Shown here in pieces: positions 57,364-64,000 of a stretch of 64,000 bases of DNA. The translations under genes and the position numbers were made by a program. Origin of the DNA: Aquimarina brevivitae (GTDB lineage Bacteria > Bacteroidota > Bacteroidia > Flavobacteriales > Flavobacteriaceae). The first letter of the stretch is position 1. The number at the start of each line of letters is the position of its first letter. The DNA lies in NCBI RefSeq assembly GCF_004216895.1, contig NZ_SGXE01000001.1:1284208-1348207 (forward strand), read 5' to 3'. The notes beneath the pieces are model-generated. The model saw only the letters and a list, made by a program, of their open reading frames with translations. It made no database searches and was not told the origin of the DNA.

Positions 57364-57675
57364 ATGACAAAGCTAAAAATAAAATCAGGAGATACCGTAA
57401 AGGTTATTGCCGGTGACAATAAAGGTCAAGAAGGTAAGGTAATCAAGGTATTGAAAGATACTAACAAAGCGATTGTTGAGGGTATCAATATGGTGTCTAA
57501 GCATAAGAAGCCTAGTGCTACTAGTCCTCAAGGAGGAATCGTTAAACAAGAAGCGCCTATTCATATCTCTAACTTAGCATTGCTTACCGCTAAAGGTGAG
57601 ACAACAAGAGTTGGATATCGAATGGAAGGAGATAAGAAAGTAAGATTTTCTAAAAAATCTAATGAAGTAATATAG
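57364..57675 (+). CDS. rplX: Ribosomal protein L24
   Basis: A 103-residue assembly-initiating protein with an N-terminal KOW motif, [36 protein letters not shown] matches the family. It is followed by rplE after two bases. Confidence 0.98.
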   Translation: MTKLKIKSGDTVKVIAGDNKGQEGKVIKVLKDTNKAIVEGINMVSKHKKPSATSPQGGIVKQEAPIHISNLALLTAKGETTRVGYRMEGDKKVRFSKKSNEVI

Positions 57676-57677
57676 TT

Positions 57678-58229
57678 ATGGCTTATATCCCAAGATTAAA
57701 ACAAGAGTATAAAGAAAGAGTAATTTCTGCTCTTACAGAAGAATATAGCTACGAAAACACAATGCAAGTACCAAAACTTAAGAAAATTGTTCTTAGTAGA
57801 GGTATCGGTGCTGCTGTAGCTGATAAAAAACTTATTGATCACGCGGTAGATGAGTTGACTAAAATTACAGGTCAAAAAGCTGTACCAACCATCTCTAAAA
57901 AGGATGTGGCAACATTTAAACTTCGTAAGGGAATGCCTATCGGAGCTAAAGTTACCCTTAGAGGAGAGAGAATGTACGAATTTTTAGACCGTTTAATTAC
58001 TTCAGCATTACCACGTGTAAGAGATTTTAATGGAATCAAAGCAACAGGTTTTGATGGTAGAGGTAACTATTCTATGGGAATTACTGAACAAATTATTTTC
58101 CCAGAAATAGATATCGATAAAGTAAATAAAATTTCAGGAATGAATATTACTTTTGAAACTTCTGCTAACACTGATAAAGAAGCAAAATCGTTGTTAACAG
58201 AATTAGGTTTACCTTTTAAAAAGAATTAA
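57678..58229 (+). CDS. rplE: Ribosomal protein L5
   Basis: A 183-residue protein that binds 5S r[52 protein letters not shown] and [20 protein letters not shown] identify it. Length is normal. Confidence 0.98.
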   Translation: MAYIPRLKQEYKERVISALTEEYSYENTMQVPKLKKIVLSRGIGAAVADKKLIDHAVDELTKITGQKAVPTISKKDVATFKLRKGMPIGAKVTLRGERMYEFLDRLITSALPRVRDFNGIKATGFDGRGNYSMGITEQIIFPEIDIDKVNKISGMNITFETSANTDKEAKSLLTELGLPFKKN

Positions 58230-58232
58230 AAT

Positions 58233-58502
58233 ATGGCTAAGGAATCAATGAAAGCCCGTGAGGTTAAGAGAGCTAAAATGGTAGAAAAGTATGCTGAGAA
58301 GCGCAAAGCTTTAAAAGAAGCTGGCGATTATGAAGCGCTACAAAAATTACCAAAAAATGCGTCTCCTATCCGTAAGCACAATAGATGTAAACTAACCGGA
58401 AGACCAAAAGGTTATATGAGACAATTTGGTATCTCCCGTGTTATGTTTAGAGAAATGGCAAACAATGGATTAATTCCGGGAGTGACAAAAGCTAGCTGGT
58501 AA
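58233..58502 (+). CDS. rpsN: Ribosomal protein S14, zinc-free form
   Basis: An 89-residue head-domain protein. The core [30 protein letters not shown] has a single cysteine and no CxxC pairs, so this is the long form that lacks the zinc ribbon. It is followed by a 73-base gap with a strong hairpin and then rpsH. Confidence 0.97.
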   Translation: MAKESMKAREVKRAKMVEKYAEKRKALKEAGDYEALQKLPKNASPIRKHNRCKLTGRPKGYMRQFGISRVMFREMANNGLIPGVTKASW

Positions 58503-58518
58503 AAAAAATTAAATTAAT

Positions 58519-58562
58519 TGATATAAGGTTCGGTCTTTCAACAAAGCCGAAAACCAATATCA
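58519..58562 (+). promoter_or_regulatory. Candidate S8-type regulatory hairpin before rpsH
   Basis: TGATAT (58519-58524) pairs with ATATCA (58557-58562); inside, GGTT/AACC, CGG/CCG and CTTT/AAAG pair around a CAAC loop, with small bulges. This is a compact bulged helix placed 13 bases before the rpsH start in an otherwise tightly packed operon. In Escherichia coli S8 represses the spc operon by binding an mRNA helix; a similar role is inference. Confidence 0.55.
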
Positions 58563-58575
58563 TAAATACATAAGA

Positions 58576-58974
58576 ATGAATACAGATCCTATTGCAGATT
58601 TTTTAACAAGAATAAGAAACGCCAACAGCGCTAAGCATAGAGTTGTTGAAATTCCAGCTTCTAAAGTTAAAAAAGAGATCACTAAAATATTATTCGATCA
58701 AGGATATATTTTAAGTTATAAATTTGAAGATAACACAGCTCAAGGAACGATCAAGATCGCATTAAAATACGATAAGATGACTAAAGAGCCTGTGATTAAA
58801 GACTTACAAAGAATCAGTAAGCCAGGTCTACGTAAGTATGCGGGAGCTAATGAAATCCCAAGAATACTTAACGGATTAGGTGTAGCGATTGTATCTACTT
58901 CTCACGGTGTAATGACGGGTAAGAAAGCCCAACAAGAGAATGTAGGTGGAGAAGTACTTTGTTACGTTTATTAA
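58576..58974 (+). CDS. rpsH: Ribosomal protein S8
   Basis: A 132-residue primary 16S rRNA binding protein and, in Escherichia coli, the repressor of the spc operon. [21 protein letters not shown] at the start and the C-terminal [26 protein letters not shown] identify it. It is preceded by a distinct hairpin. Confidence 0.98.
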   Translation: MNTDPIADFLTRIRNANSAKHRVVEIPASKVKKEITKILFDQGYILSYKFEDNTAQGTIKIALKYDKMTKEPVIKDLQRISKPGLRKYAGANEIPRILNGLGVAIVSTSHGVMTGKKAQQENVGGEVLCYVY

Positions 58975-58995
58975 CAGTATTAAAAGACAAAAGAA

Positions 58996-59538
58996 ATGTC
59001 AAGAATAGGAAAAAATCCAGTAACTATTCCGTCTGGTGTCACTGTAGAAGTGAAAGGTAATGTTGTTACTGTTAAAGGAAAATTAGGAGAACTTACGCAA
59101 ACTATTGACGATGTTGACGTCAAAGTTGAAGAAGGCCAGGTAATTGTTGAAAGACCAAGCGAAGCCAAAGATCATAAAGCTAAACACGGATTGTATAGAG
59201 CGTTGATCCAAAATATGGTACTTGGTGTTTCTGAAGGATTTACGAAACAATTAGAGCTTGTAGGGGTAGGATATAGAGCTACTAATCAAGGACAAAAACT
59301 TGATTTAGCACTAGGTTTTTCTCATAATATAGTAATCGATCTTGCTCCAGAAGTTAAGGTAGAGACTATATCAGAAAAAGGAAAGAACCCTATCGTAAAA
59401 CTAACTTCGCACGATAAGCAGTTAGTAGGTCAGGTAGCCGCTAAGATTAGAGGCTTCCGTAAACCAGAACCTTACAAAGGAAAAGGAATTAAATTCGTAG
59501 GAGAACAATTAAGAAGAAAAGCAGGTAAGTCTGCATAA
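58996..59538 (+). CDS. rplF: Ribosomal protein L6
   Basis: A 180-residue large-subunit protein near the factor-binding site. [21 protein letters not shown] and [29 protein letters not shown] are diagnostic. Confidence 0.98.
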   Translation: MSRIGKNPVTIPSGVTVEVKGNVVTVKGKLGELTQTIDDVDVKVEEGQVIVERPSEAKDHKAKHGLYRALIQNMVLGVSEGFTKQLELVGVGYRATNQGQKLDLALGFSHNIVIDLAPEVKVETISEKGKNPIVKLTSHDKQLVGQVAAKIRGFRKPEPYKGKGIKFVGEQLRRKAGKSA

Positions 59539-59549
59539 TAAGAAACGAC

Positions 59550-59906
59550 ATGGCATTCTCAAAAGAATCAAGAAGATTAAAAATAAGAAAGCGTATCCGC
59601 GGTAGAGTAAGCGGTACAGAACAACGTCCTAGATTGTCTGTTTATAGAAGCAATAATGAAATCTATGCACAACTTATAGATGATGTGTCAGGTAAAACCA
59701 TGGCAGCTGCTTCTTCAAGAGACAAAGACATTGCTTCAGCATCTGGAAATAAAGTTGAAATAGCAAACTTGGTTGGTAAATCACTTGCTGAAAAAGCTAA
59801 AAAAGCTGGTGTTGAAACAGTATCTTTCGATAGAGGAGGATATTTGTATCACGGAAGAGTAAAATCATTAGCTGAAGGAGCTAGAGAAGCAGGACTAAAA
59901 TTCTAA
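59550..59906 (+). CDS. rplR: Ribosomal protein L18
   Basis: A 118-residue 5S rRNA-binding protein. [38 protein letters not shown] and [24 protein letters not shown] match. It precedes rpsE by six bases. Confidence 0.98.
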   Translation: MAFSKESRRLKIRKRIRGRVSGTEQRPRLSVYRSNNEIYAQLIDDVSGKTMAAASSRDKDIASASGNKVEIANLVGKSLAEKAKKAGVETVSFDRGGYLYHGRVKSLAEGAREAGLKF

Positions 59907-59912
59907 GAAATT

Positions 59913-60437
59913 ATGTATCAAAAATATAAAAACGCAGAATTAGTAAAACCAAGTGGACTAGAGCTTAAAGATCGTTTAGTTGGGGTACAACGTGTAACCA
60001 AAGTAACTAAAGGTGGTCGAGCATTCGGATTTTCTGCAATTGTAGTTGTAGGGGATGAAAACGGAGTCGTAGGACACGGATTAGGTAAATCTAAAGAAGT
60101 ATCTGAAGCGATCGCTAAAGCGGTAGAAGATGCTAAGAAAAATTTAGTAAGAATACCATTGCACAAGGGTACTATCCCACACGAGCAAAAAGGTAAATAC
60201 GGTGGAGCTAGAGTATTATTAATGCCAGCTGCAACGGGTACCGGGGTAATCGCTGGTGGAGCTATACGTGCCGTACTAGAATCAGTAGGTGTACACGATG
60301 TATTATCGAAAAATCAAGGATCGTCTAACCCACACAATGTCGTGAAAGCAACGTTTGATGCATTATTACAATTACGTAGTGCAGAGCAGGTAGCTGCTCA
60401 ACGTGGTATTTCACTAGAGAAAGTGTTTAAAGGATAA
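59913..60437 (+). CDS. rpsE: Ribosomal protein S5
   Basis: A 174-residue protein important for decoding accuracy. [36 protein letters not shown] is the conserved N-terminal domain, and the C-terminal [26 protein letters not shown] is also typical. Confidence 0.98.
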   Translation: MYQKYKNAELVKPSGLELKDRLVGVQRVTKVTKGGRAFGFSAIVVVGDENGVVGHGLGKSKEVSEAIAKAVEDAKKNLVRIPLHKGTIPHEQKGKYGGARVLLMPAATGTGVIAGGAIRAVLESVGVHDVLSKNQGSSNPHNVVKATFDALLQLRSAEQVAAQRGISLEKVFKG

Positions 60438-60450
60438 AATATTAGGAACG

Positions 60451-60630
60451 ATGGCAAAGATTAAAGTAAAAAAAGTAAAAAGTGCGATCAATCGTACTCA
60501 GAGCCAAAAGAGAACATTAGAAGCTCTTGGTTTAAAGAAGATCGGCCAGGTTGTGGAGCATGATGATACTCCTAATATCCTTGGAATGGTAAATAAAGTT
60601 AAACATTTAGTTTCGGTAGAAACAAAATAA
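60451..60630 (+). CDS. rpmD: Ribosomal protein L30
   Basis: A 59-residue protein read directly from the sequence: it begins MAKIKVKKVKSAINRTQSQK and ends KHLVSVETK. TLEALGLKKIGQVVEHDDTP is the L30 core. It fits between rpsE and rplO as in other bacteria. Confidence 0.97.
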   Translation: MAKIKVKKVKSAINRTQSQKRTLEALGLKKIGQVVEHDDTPNILGMVNKVKHLVSVETK

Positions 60631-60639
60631 TATAAGCAC

Positions 60640-61092
60640 ATGGATTTAAGTAACTTAAAACCTGCTGCAGGTTCAGTAAAAAATAACGGTAAGCGAGTAG
60701 GTCGTGGTCAGGGTTCCGGTAAAGGTGGAACTGCTACCAGAGGACACAAAGGAGCTAAATCTCGTTCTGGATATTCTAAGAAAATTGGTTTCGAAGGTGG
60801 TCAAATGCCACTACAAAGACGTGTGCCAAAGTTTGGTTTCAACAACAGAAACAGAAAGGAATATCAAGGTATTAATTTAGATACCCTTCAGCGATTAGTT
60901 GACGAAGGTAAAATTAAAGATACCGTAGATTTAGGCGTTATAACTGCTACTCGTCTTGCAGGAAAGAATGATTTGGTAAAAATACTGGGAAGAGGTGAGT
61001 TAAAGGCAAAATTAAAAGTTTCCGCTCACAAATTTACAGCTACCGCAAAAGCAGCTATCGAAGCAGCCGGTGGTGAAGCAGTAACCATATAA
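60640..61092 (+). CDS. rplO: Ribosomal protein L15
   Basis: A 150-residue assembly protein. The glycine-rich start (GKRVGRGQGSGKGGTATRGHKGAKSRSGY) and GFEGGQMPLQRRVPKFGF are characteristic. It is followed by secY after 11 bases. Confidence 0.98.
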   Translation: MDLSNLKPAAGSVKNNGKRVGRGQGSGKGGTATRGHKGAKSRSGYSKKIGFEGGQMPLQRRVPKFGFNNRNRKEYQGINLDTLQRLVDEGKIKDTVDLGVITATRLAGKNDLVKILGRGELKAKLKVSAHKFTATAKAAIEAAGGEAVTI

Positions 61093-61103
61093 TATCATTT
61101 CTT

Positions 61104-62459
61104 ATGAAATTTATTGATACAATAAAAAACGTTTGGAAAATAGAAGAGCTAAAGAACAGAATCCTGGTAACACTAGGACTGCTCTTAGTATATCGTTTTG
61201 GAGCTCAGGTGGTTTTACCAGGAGTAGATGCAGCACAGCTGGCTAATCTGGGTACACAAACTCAAGACGGTTTATTAGGTTTACTAAACGCTTTTACAGG
61301 TGGTGCCTTTGCTAACGCTTCGGTATTTGCATTAGGAATTATGCCATATATCTCGGCTTCTATTGTGGTACAGTTAATGGGAATTGCAATTCCTTATTTA
61401 CAAAAACTACAAAAAGAGGGTGAAAGTGGTAGAAGAAAAATAAATCAAATTACAAGATGGCTTACCATAGCGATTACCTTAGTACAAGGACCTGGTTATA
61501 TATATAACCTTGGTAGCACCTTACCTTCTGAGGCATTCGTGCTTGGAGAAGGTGGTGGTATAACAACCTTATTTGTTGTATCTTCCGTAATTATTTTAAC
61601 AACAGGGTGTATTTTTGCCATGTGGTTAGGAGAAAAGATTACGGATAAAGGAATCGGAAATGGTATTTCCTTATTAATTATGGTGGGTATCATCGCTACT
61701 TTACCGCAGTCTTTTGTTCAGAATTTTATTTCAAGAACATCTGGATCAGAAGGTGGTGGCCTAATTATGGTACTTATTGAATTGGTAATTTGGTTTGTGA
61801 TCATTTTAGCTTCTGTGTTGCTAGTAATGGCGGTGAGACAAGTGCCAGTGCAGTACGCAAGACGAAGTGCTTCTGGCGGATATGAGAAAAATGTTCAGGG
61901 ATCACGTCAGTATATACCCTTAAAATTAAATGCATCAGGGGTAATGCCAATCATTTTTGCACAAGCAATTATGTTTATTCCAGGGCTTGTTTCCGGGCAG
62001 ATGTCCGAGTCAGAAACAGCCCAAGGTGTTACAGCAGCATTTAGTGATATATTTGGATTTTGGTATAATTTAGTATTTGCATTACTCATAATTGTATTTA
62101 CATACTTTTATACAGCAATTACAGTACCAACCAATAAAATGGCAGATGACCTTAAAAGAAGCGGTGGTTTCATTCCGGGCATTAGACCAGGTTCTGAGAC
62201 AGCAGAATATCTAGATAGGATTATGTCACAAATTACCTTACCCGGTTCTGTATTCTTAGCGGTTATAGCAATTTTTCCTGCTATAGCAGTAAAGTTATTA
62301 AGTGTACAGCAAGGATGGGCACTGTTCTTTGGCGGAACGTCGTTGTTGATTATGGTAGGAGTTGCAATAGATACCATGCAGCAAGTAAATTCTTACTTGT
62401 TGAATAGACATTACGATGGACTAATGAAAACTGGTAAAAACAGAAAAGCAGTAGCATAA
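61104..62459 (+). CDS. secY: Preprotein translocase subunit SecY
   Basis: The central channel of the Sec translocon in the inner membrane, 451 residues with ten membrane segments. [27 protein letters not shown], the plug region near residues 55-65 and the [32 protein letters not shown] cytosolic loop are typical. Its stop overlaps the infA start by one base (TAATG). adk and map, which often come next in other bacteria, are absent. Confidence 0.98.
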   Translation: MKFIDTIKNVWKIEELKNRILVTLGLLLVYRFGAQVVLPGVDAAQLANLGTQTQDGLLGLLNAFTGGAFANASVFALGIMPYISASIVVQLMGIAIPYLQKLQKEGESGRRKINQITRWLTIAITLVQGPGYIYNLGSTLPSEAFVLGEGGGITTLFVVSSVIILTTGCIFAMWLGEKITDKGIGNGISLLIMVGIIATLPQSFVQNFISRTSGSEGGGLIMVLIELVIWFVIILASVLLVMAVRQVPVQYARRSASGGYEKNVQGSRQYIPLKLNASGVMPIIFAQAIMFIPGLVSGQMSESETAQGVTAAFSDIFGFWYNLVFALLIIVFTYFYTAITVPTNKMADDLKRSGGFIPGIRPGSETAEYLDRIMSQITLPGSVFLAVIAIFPAIAVKLLSVQQGWALFFGGTSLLIMVGVAIDTMQQVNSYLLNRHYDGLMKTGKNRKAVA

Positions 62460-62674
62460 TGGCAAAACAACCAGCAATAGAACAAGATGGTAGTATTATT
62501 GAAGCATTATCCAATGCAATGTTTCGTGTAGAACTTGAAAATGGGCACGTTGTAACGGCACACATCTCAGGGAAAATGCGAATGCATTATATCAAATTAC
62601 TACCTGGAGACAAGGTAAAATTAGAAATGAGTCCTTATGATTTAACCAAGGCTCGTATAACGTATAGATACTAA
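62459..62674 (+). CDS. infA: Translation initiation factor IF-1
   Basis: A 71-residue OB-fold protein that binds the ribosomal A site in initiation. [30 protein letters not shown] and [32 protein letters not shown] identify it. It is translationally coupled to secY. Confidence 0.98.
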   Translation: MAKQPAIEQDGSIIEALSNAMFRVELENGHVVTAHISGKMRMHYIKLLPGDKVKLEMSPYDLTKARITYRY

Positions 62675-62708
62675 TCACAGAATAATTAGATAATTAAGAT
62701 TTTTTTCT

Positions 62709-62716
62709 TACTTTTG
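62709..62716 (+). promoter_or_regulatory. Candidate promoter of the alpha operon
   Basis: TACTTTTG matches TAnnTTTG and lies 76 bases before rpmJ in the 110-base infA-rpmJ gap. There is no TTG at the usual spacing upstream. Confidence 0.4.
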
Positions 62717-62784
62717 CAGGCTGAAAAAAACTTGTTATCGATTCTTCCTGGAGGATTTATCCAAAGGGTAAAAAAAATAGAAAG

Positions 62785-62901
62785 ATGAAAGTAAGAGCAT
62801 CAATAAAAAAGAGAAGTGCCGAGTGCAAAATTGTGCGTCGAAAAGGCCGACTTTACGTAATTAATAAAAAGAATCCTAGATTTAAACAAAGACAAGGGTA
62901 A
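62785..62901 (+). CDS. rpmJ: Ribosomal protein L36, zinc-free form
   Basis: A 38-residue protein read directly: it begins [20 protein letters not shown] and ends NPRFKQRQG. Only one of the three cysteines and none of the histidine of the zinc-binding form is present, so it is the zinc-independent variant. It begins the alpha group and is followed by rpsM after two bases. Confidence 0.97.
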   Translation: MKVRASIKKRSAECKIVRRKGRLYVINKKNPRFKQRQG

Positions 62902-62903
62902 TT

Positions 62904-63278
62904 ATGGCTAGAATTGCAGGGGTAGATATACCTAAAAATAAACGTGGAGTTATAGCATTGACCTATATCTTCGGAATTGGAAAGAGTAGAGCTAAAGATA
63001 TTTTAGCAACTGCTAAAGTAGACGAAGACATTAAAGTATCTGATTGGGATGATGATCAGATCGGTAAAATTCGTGAAGCTGTAGGAGAATTCACTATAGA
63101 AGGTGAATTACGTTCTGAAGTTTCATTGAGTATCAAGCGTCTAATGGATATTGGATGTTACAGAGGTATTCGTCACAGAGCTGGATTACCATTAAGAGGT
63201 CAACGTACTAAGAACAACTCTAGGACACGTAAAGGAAGAAGAAAAACAGTTGCTAACAAGAAAAAAGCAACTAAATAA
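62904..63278 (+). CDS. rpsM: Ribosomal protein S13
   Basis: A 124-residue head-domain protein contacting the P-site t[29 protein letters not shown], then [25 protein letters not shown] are diagnostic. It is followed by rpsK after eight bases. Confidence 0.98.
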   Translation: MARIAGVDIPKNKRGVIALTYIFGIGKSRAKDILATAKVDEDIKVSDWDDDQIGKIREAVGEFTIEGELRSEVSLSIKRLMDIGCYRGIRHRAGLPLRGQRTKNNSRTRKGRRKTVANKKKATK

Positions 63279-63286
63279 TAAGTAGT

Positions 63287-63670
63287 ATGGCAAAGTCAAC
63301 TTCAAAAAAACGTAAAGTAATTGTTGAGTCAGTAGGAGAAGCACACGTAACCGCTTCTTTTAACAACATTATTATTTCGTTAACGAATAAAAAAGGAGAT
63401 GTTATATCTTGGTCTTCAGCTGGTAAAATGGGATTCAGAGGTTCTAAAAAGAACACTCCGTATGCTGCACAATTAGCTGCTGAGGATGCTGCTGCAGTGG
63501 CTTCAGAAGCAGGTCTTAAAAAAGTAAAAGTTTACGTAAAAGGACCTGGTAATGGAAGAGAGTCAGCAATTAGAACAATTCACAATGCAGGTATTGAGGT
63601 TACAGAAATTATCGATGTAACTCCATTACCACATAATGGATGTCGTCCTCCTAAAAGACGTAGAGTATAA
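63287..63670 (+). CDS. rpsK: Ribosomal protein S11
   Basis: A 127-residue platform protein. [40 protein letters not shown] and [22 protein letters not shown] with the [18 protein letters not shown] tail are diagnostic. It is followed by a 128-base gap with two hairpins before rpsD. Confidence 0.98.
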   Translation: MAKSTSKKRKVIVESVGEAHVTASFNNIIISLTNKKGDVISWSSAGKMGFRGSKKNTPYAAQLAAEDAAAVASEAGLKKVKVYVKGPGNGRESAIRTIHNAGIEVTEIIDVTPLPHNGCRPPKRRRV

Positions 63671-63678
63671 TAAAATAT

Positions 63679-63779
63679 ATCCCGGATCTCACGTTCGGGA
63701 TCTTTTAATATCTAAAGTAATCTAATAACAGAGGGTTAACGATTATCGAAGGAAAGTGACCTTAATTCATAATCACCTC
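63679..63779 (+). promoter_or_regulatory. Candidate S4 leader between rpsK and rpsD
   Basis: Two hairpins. The first is ATCCCG (63679-63684) with CGGGAT (63696-63701), followed by CTTTTAATA, terminator-like. The second is a three-tier stem: GAGG (63731) with CCTC (63776), GATTAT (63741) with ATAATC (63769), and AAGG (63749) with CCTT (63760). It ends 19 bases before rpsD. In other bacteria S4 represses its own operon by binding an mRNA leader; this position fits that, but no homology was checked. Confidence 0.5.
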
Positions 63780-63798
63780 TACAATTTAATTTAAAGAA

Positions 63799-64000
63799 AT
63801 GGCAAGATATACTGGTCCAAAGACAAAAATCGCTCGTAAGTTTGGAGAAGCGATTTTCGGAGACGATAAGTCTTTCGAAAAAAGAAATTACCCTCCTGGT
63901 CAACACGGAAACAACAGAAGGAGAGGAAAAAAGAGTGAATACGCTATCCAGTTAATGGAAAAGCAAAAAGCTAAATATACCTATGGTATACTAGAGCGTC
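63799..64000 (+). CDS. rpsD: Ribosomal protein S4, zinc-free form (partial)
   Basis: The first 67 codons are present; the gene is cut by the right edge. [20 protein letters not shown] and [33 protein letters not shown] match S4. The N-terminal zinc cysteines are missing, so it is the zinc-free form. S4 starts 30S assembly. Confidence 0.97.
   Translation, partial: MARYTGPKTKIARKFGEAIFGDDKSFEKRNYPPGQHGNNRRRGKKSEYAIQLMEKQKAKYTYGILER

Noticed and set aside
1-64000. tRNA or rRNA genes, CRISPR arrays, insertion sequences or prophage
   Set aside because: I found no cloverleaf with the usual TPsiC sequence, no regularly spaced repeats, no transposase or integrase and no phage genes.

Overview
The window is a stretch of chromosome from a member of the Bacteroidota, almost certainly the family Flavobacteriaceae; the genus cannot be fixed from this sequence. 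The reasons are the low GC content, a type IX secretion sorting domain, a SusC/SusD pair, a PafA-type alkaline phosphatase, a GbsR-like regulator, promoter elements of the TAnnTTTG type, genes without a clear Shine-Dalgarno sequence, and zinc-free forms of S4, S14 and L36. I see no insertion sequence, prophage, CRISPR array, tRNA or rRNA gene. The replicon looks like ordinary chromosome with a short accessory SusCD locus.

Layout. 1-867: end of an Mla-type lipid ABC transporter. 983-4418: PafA phosphatase, a glycosyltransferase, a methyltransferase and a truncated hemoglobin. 4474-9110: gcvP, a degenerate UbiA-like membrane protein, and an ECF sigma factor with a small soluble zinc anti-sigma factor. 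9188-12452: an operon led by a GbsR/MarR-like regulator with a membrane protein, a methyltransferase, a TIGR01777 epimerase and an SRPBCC protein. Two nearly identical 18-bp palindromes sit in front of its first and second genes. 12617-17220: a secreted M28 peptidase and an M3 peptidase. 17221-21670: purine genes (purE, purK, a fused hpt-adk) and obg, with a probable small RNA next to purE. 21667-39856: assorted housekeeping genes (alpha-2-macroglobulin, mpl, radC, rarA, rhomboid, rlmB and several unknowns). 39931-46631: SusC, SusD and two unknown lipoproteins. 46884-48575: an Omp85-like outer-membrane protein.

48758-64000 is the ribosomal protein supercluster in the order str (rpsL, rpsG, fusA, rpsJ), S10 (rplC to rpsQ), spc (rplN to secY, infA) and alpha (rpmJ, rpsM, rpsK, rpsD cut by the window end). 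tuf is absent. adk and map are not between secY and infA; adk is instead fused to hpt at 19509-20615. Three gaps in the cluster (52085-52255, 58503-58575, 63671-63798) hold clear stem-loop structures and are candidates for autoregulatory leaders.

The most interesting items are the probable 6S-like RNA at about 17525-17650, the paired palindromes around the GbsR-like gene, the three r-protein leader structures, the Hpt-Adk fusion, a polysaccharide-deacetylase-like protein that appears to lack its metal-binding aspartates, and several genes whose start codon lies directly after a terminator or a -7 promoter element.
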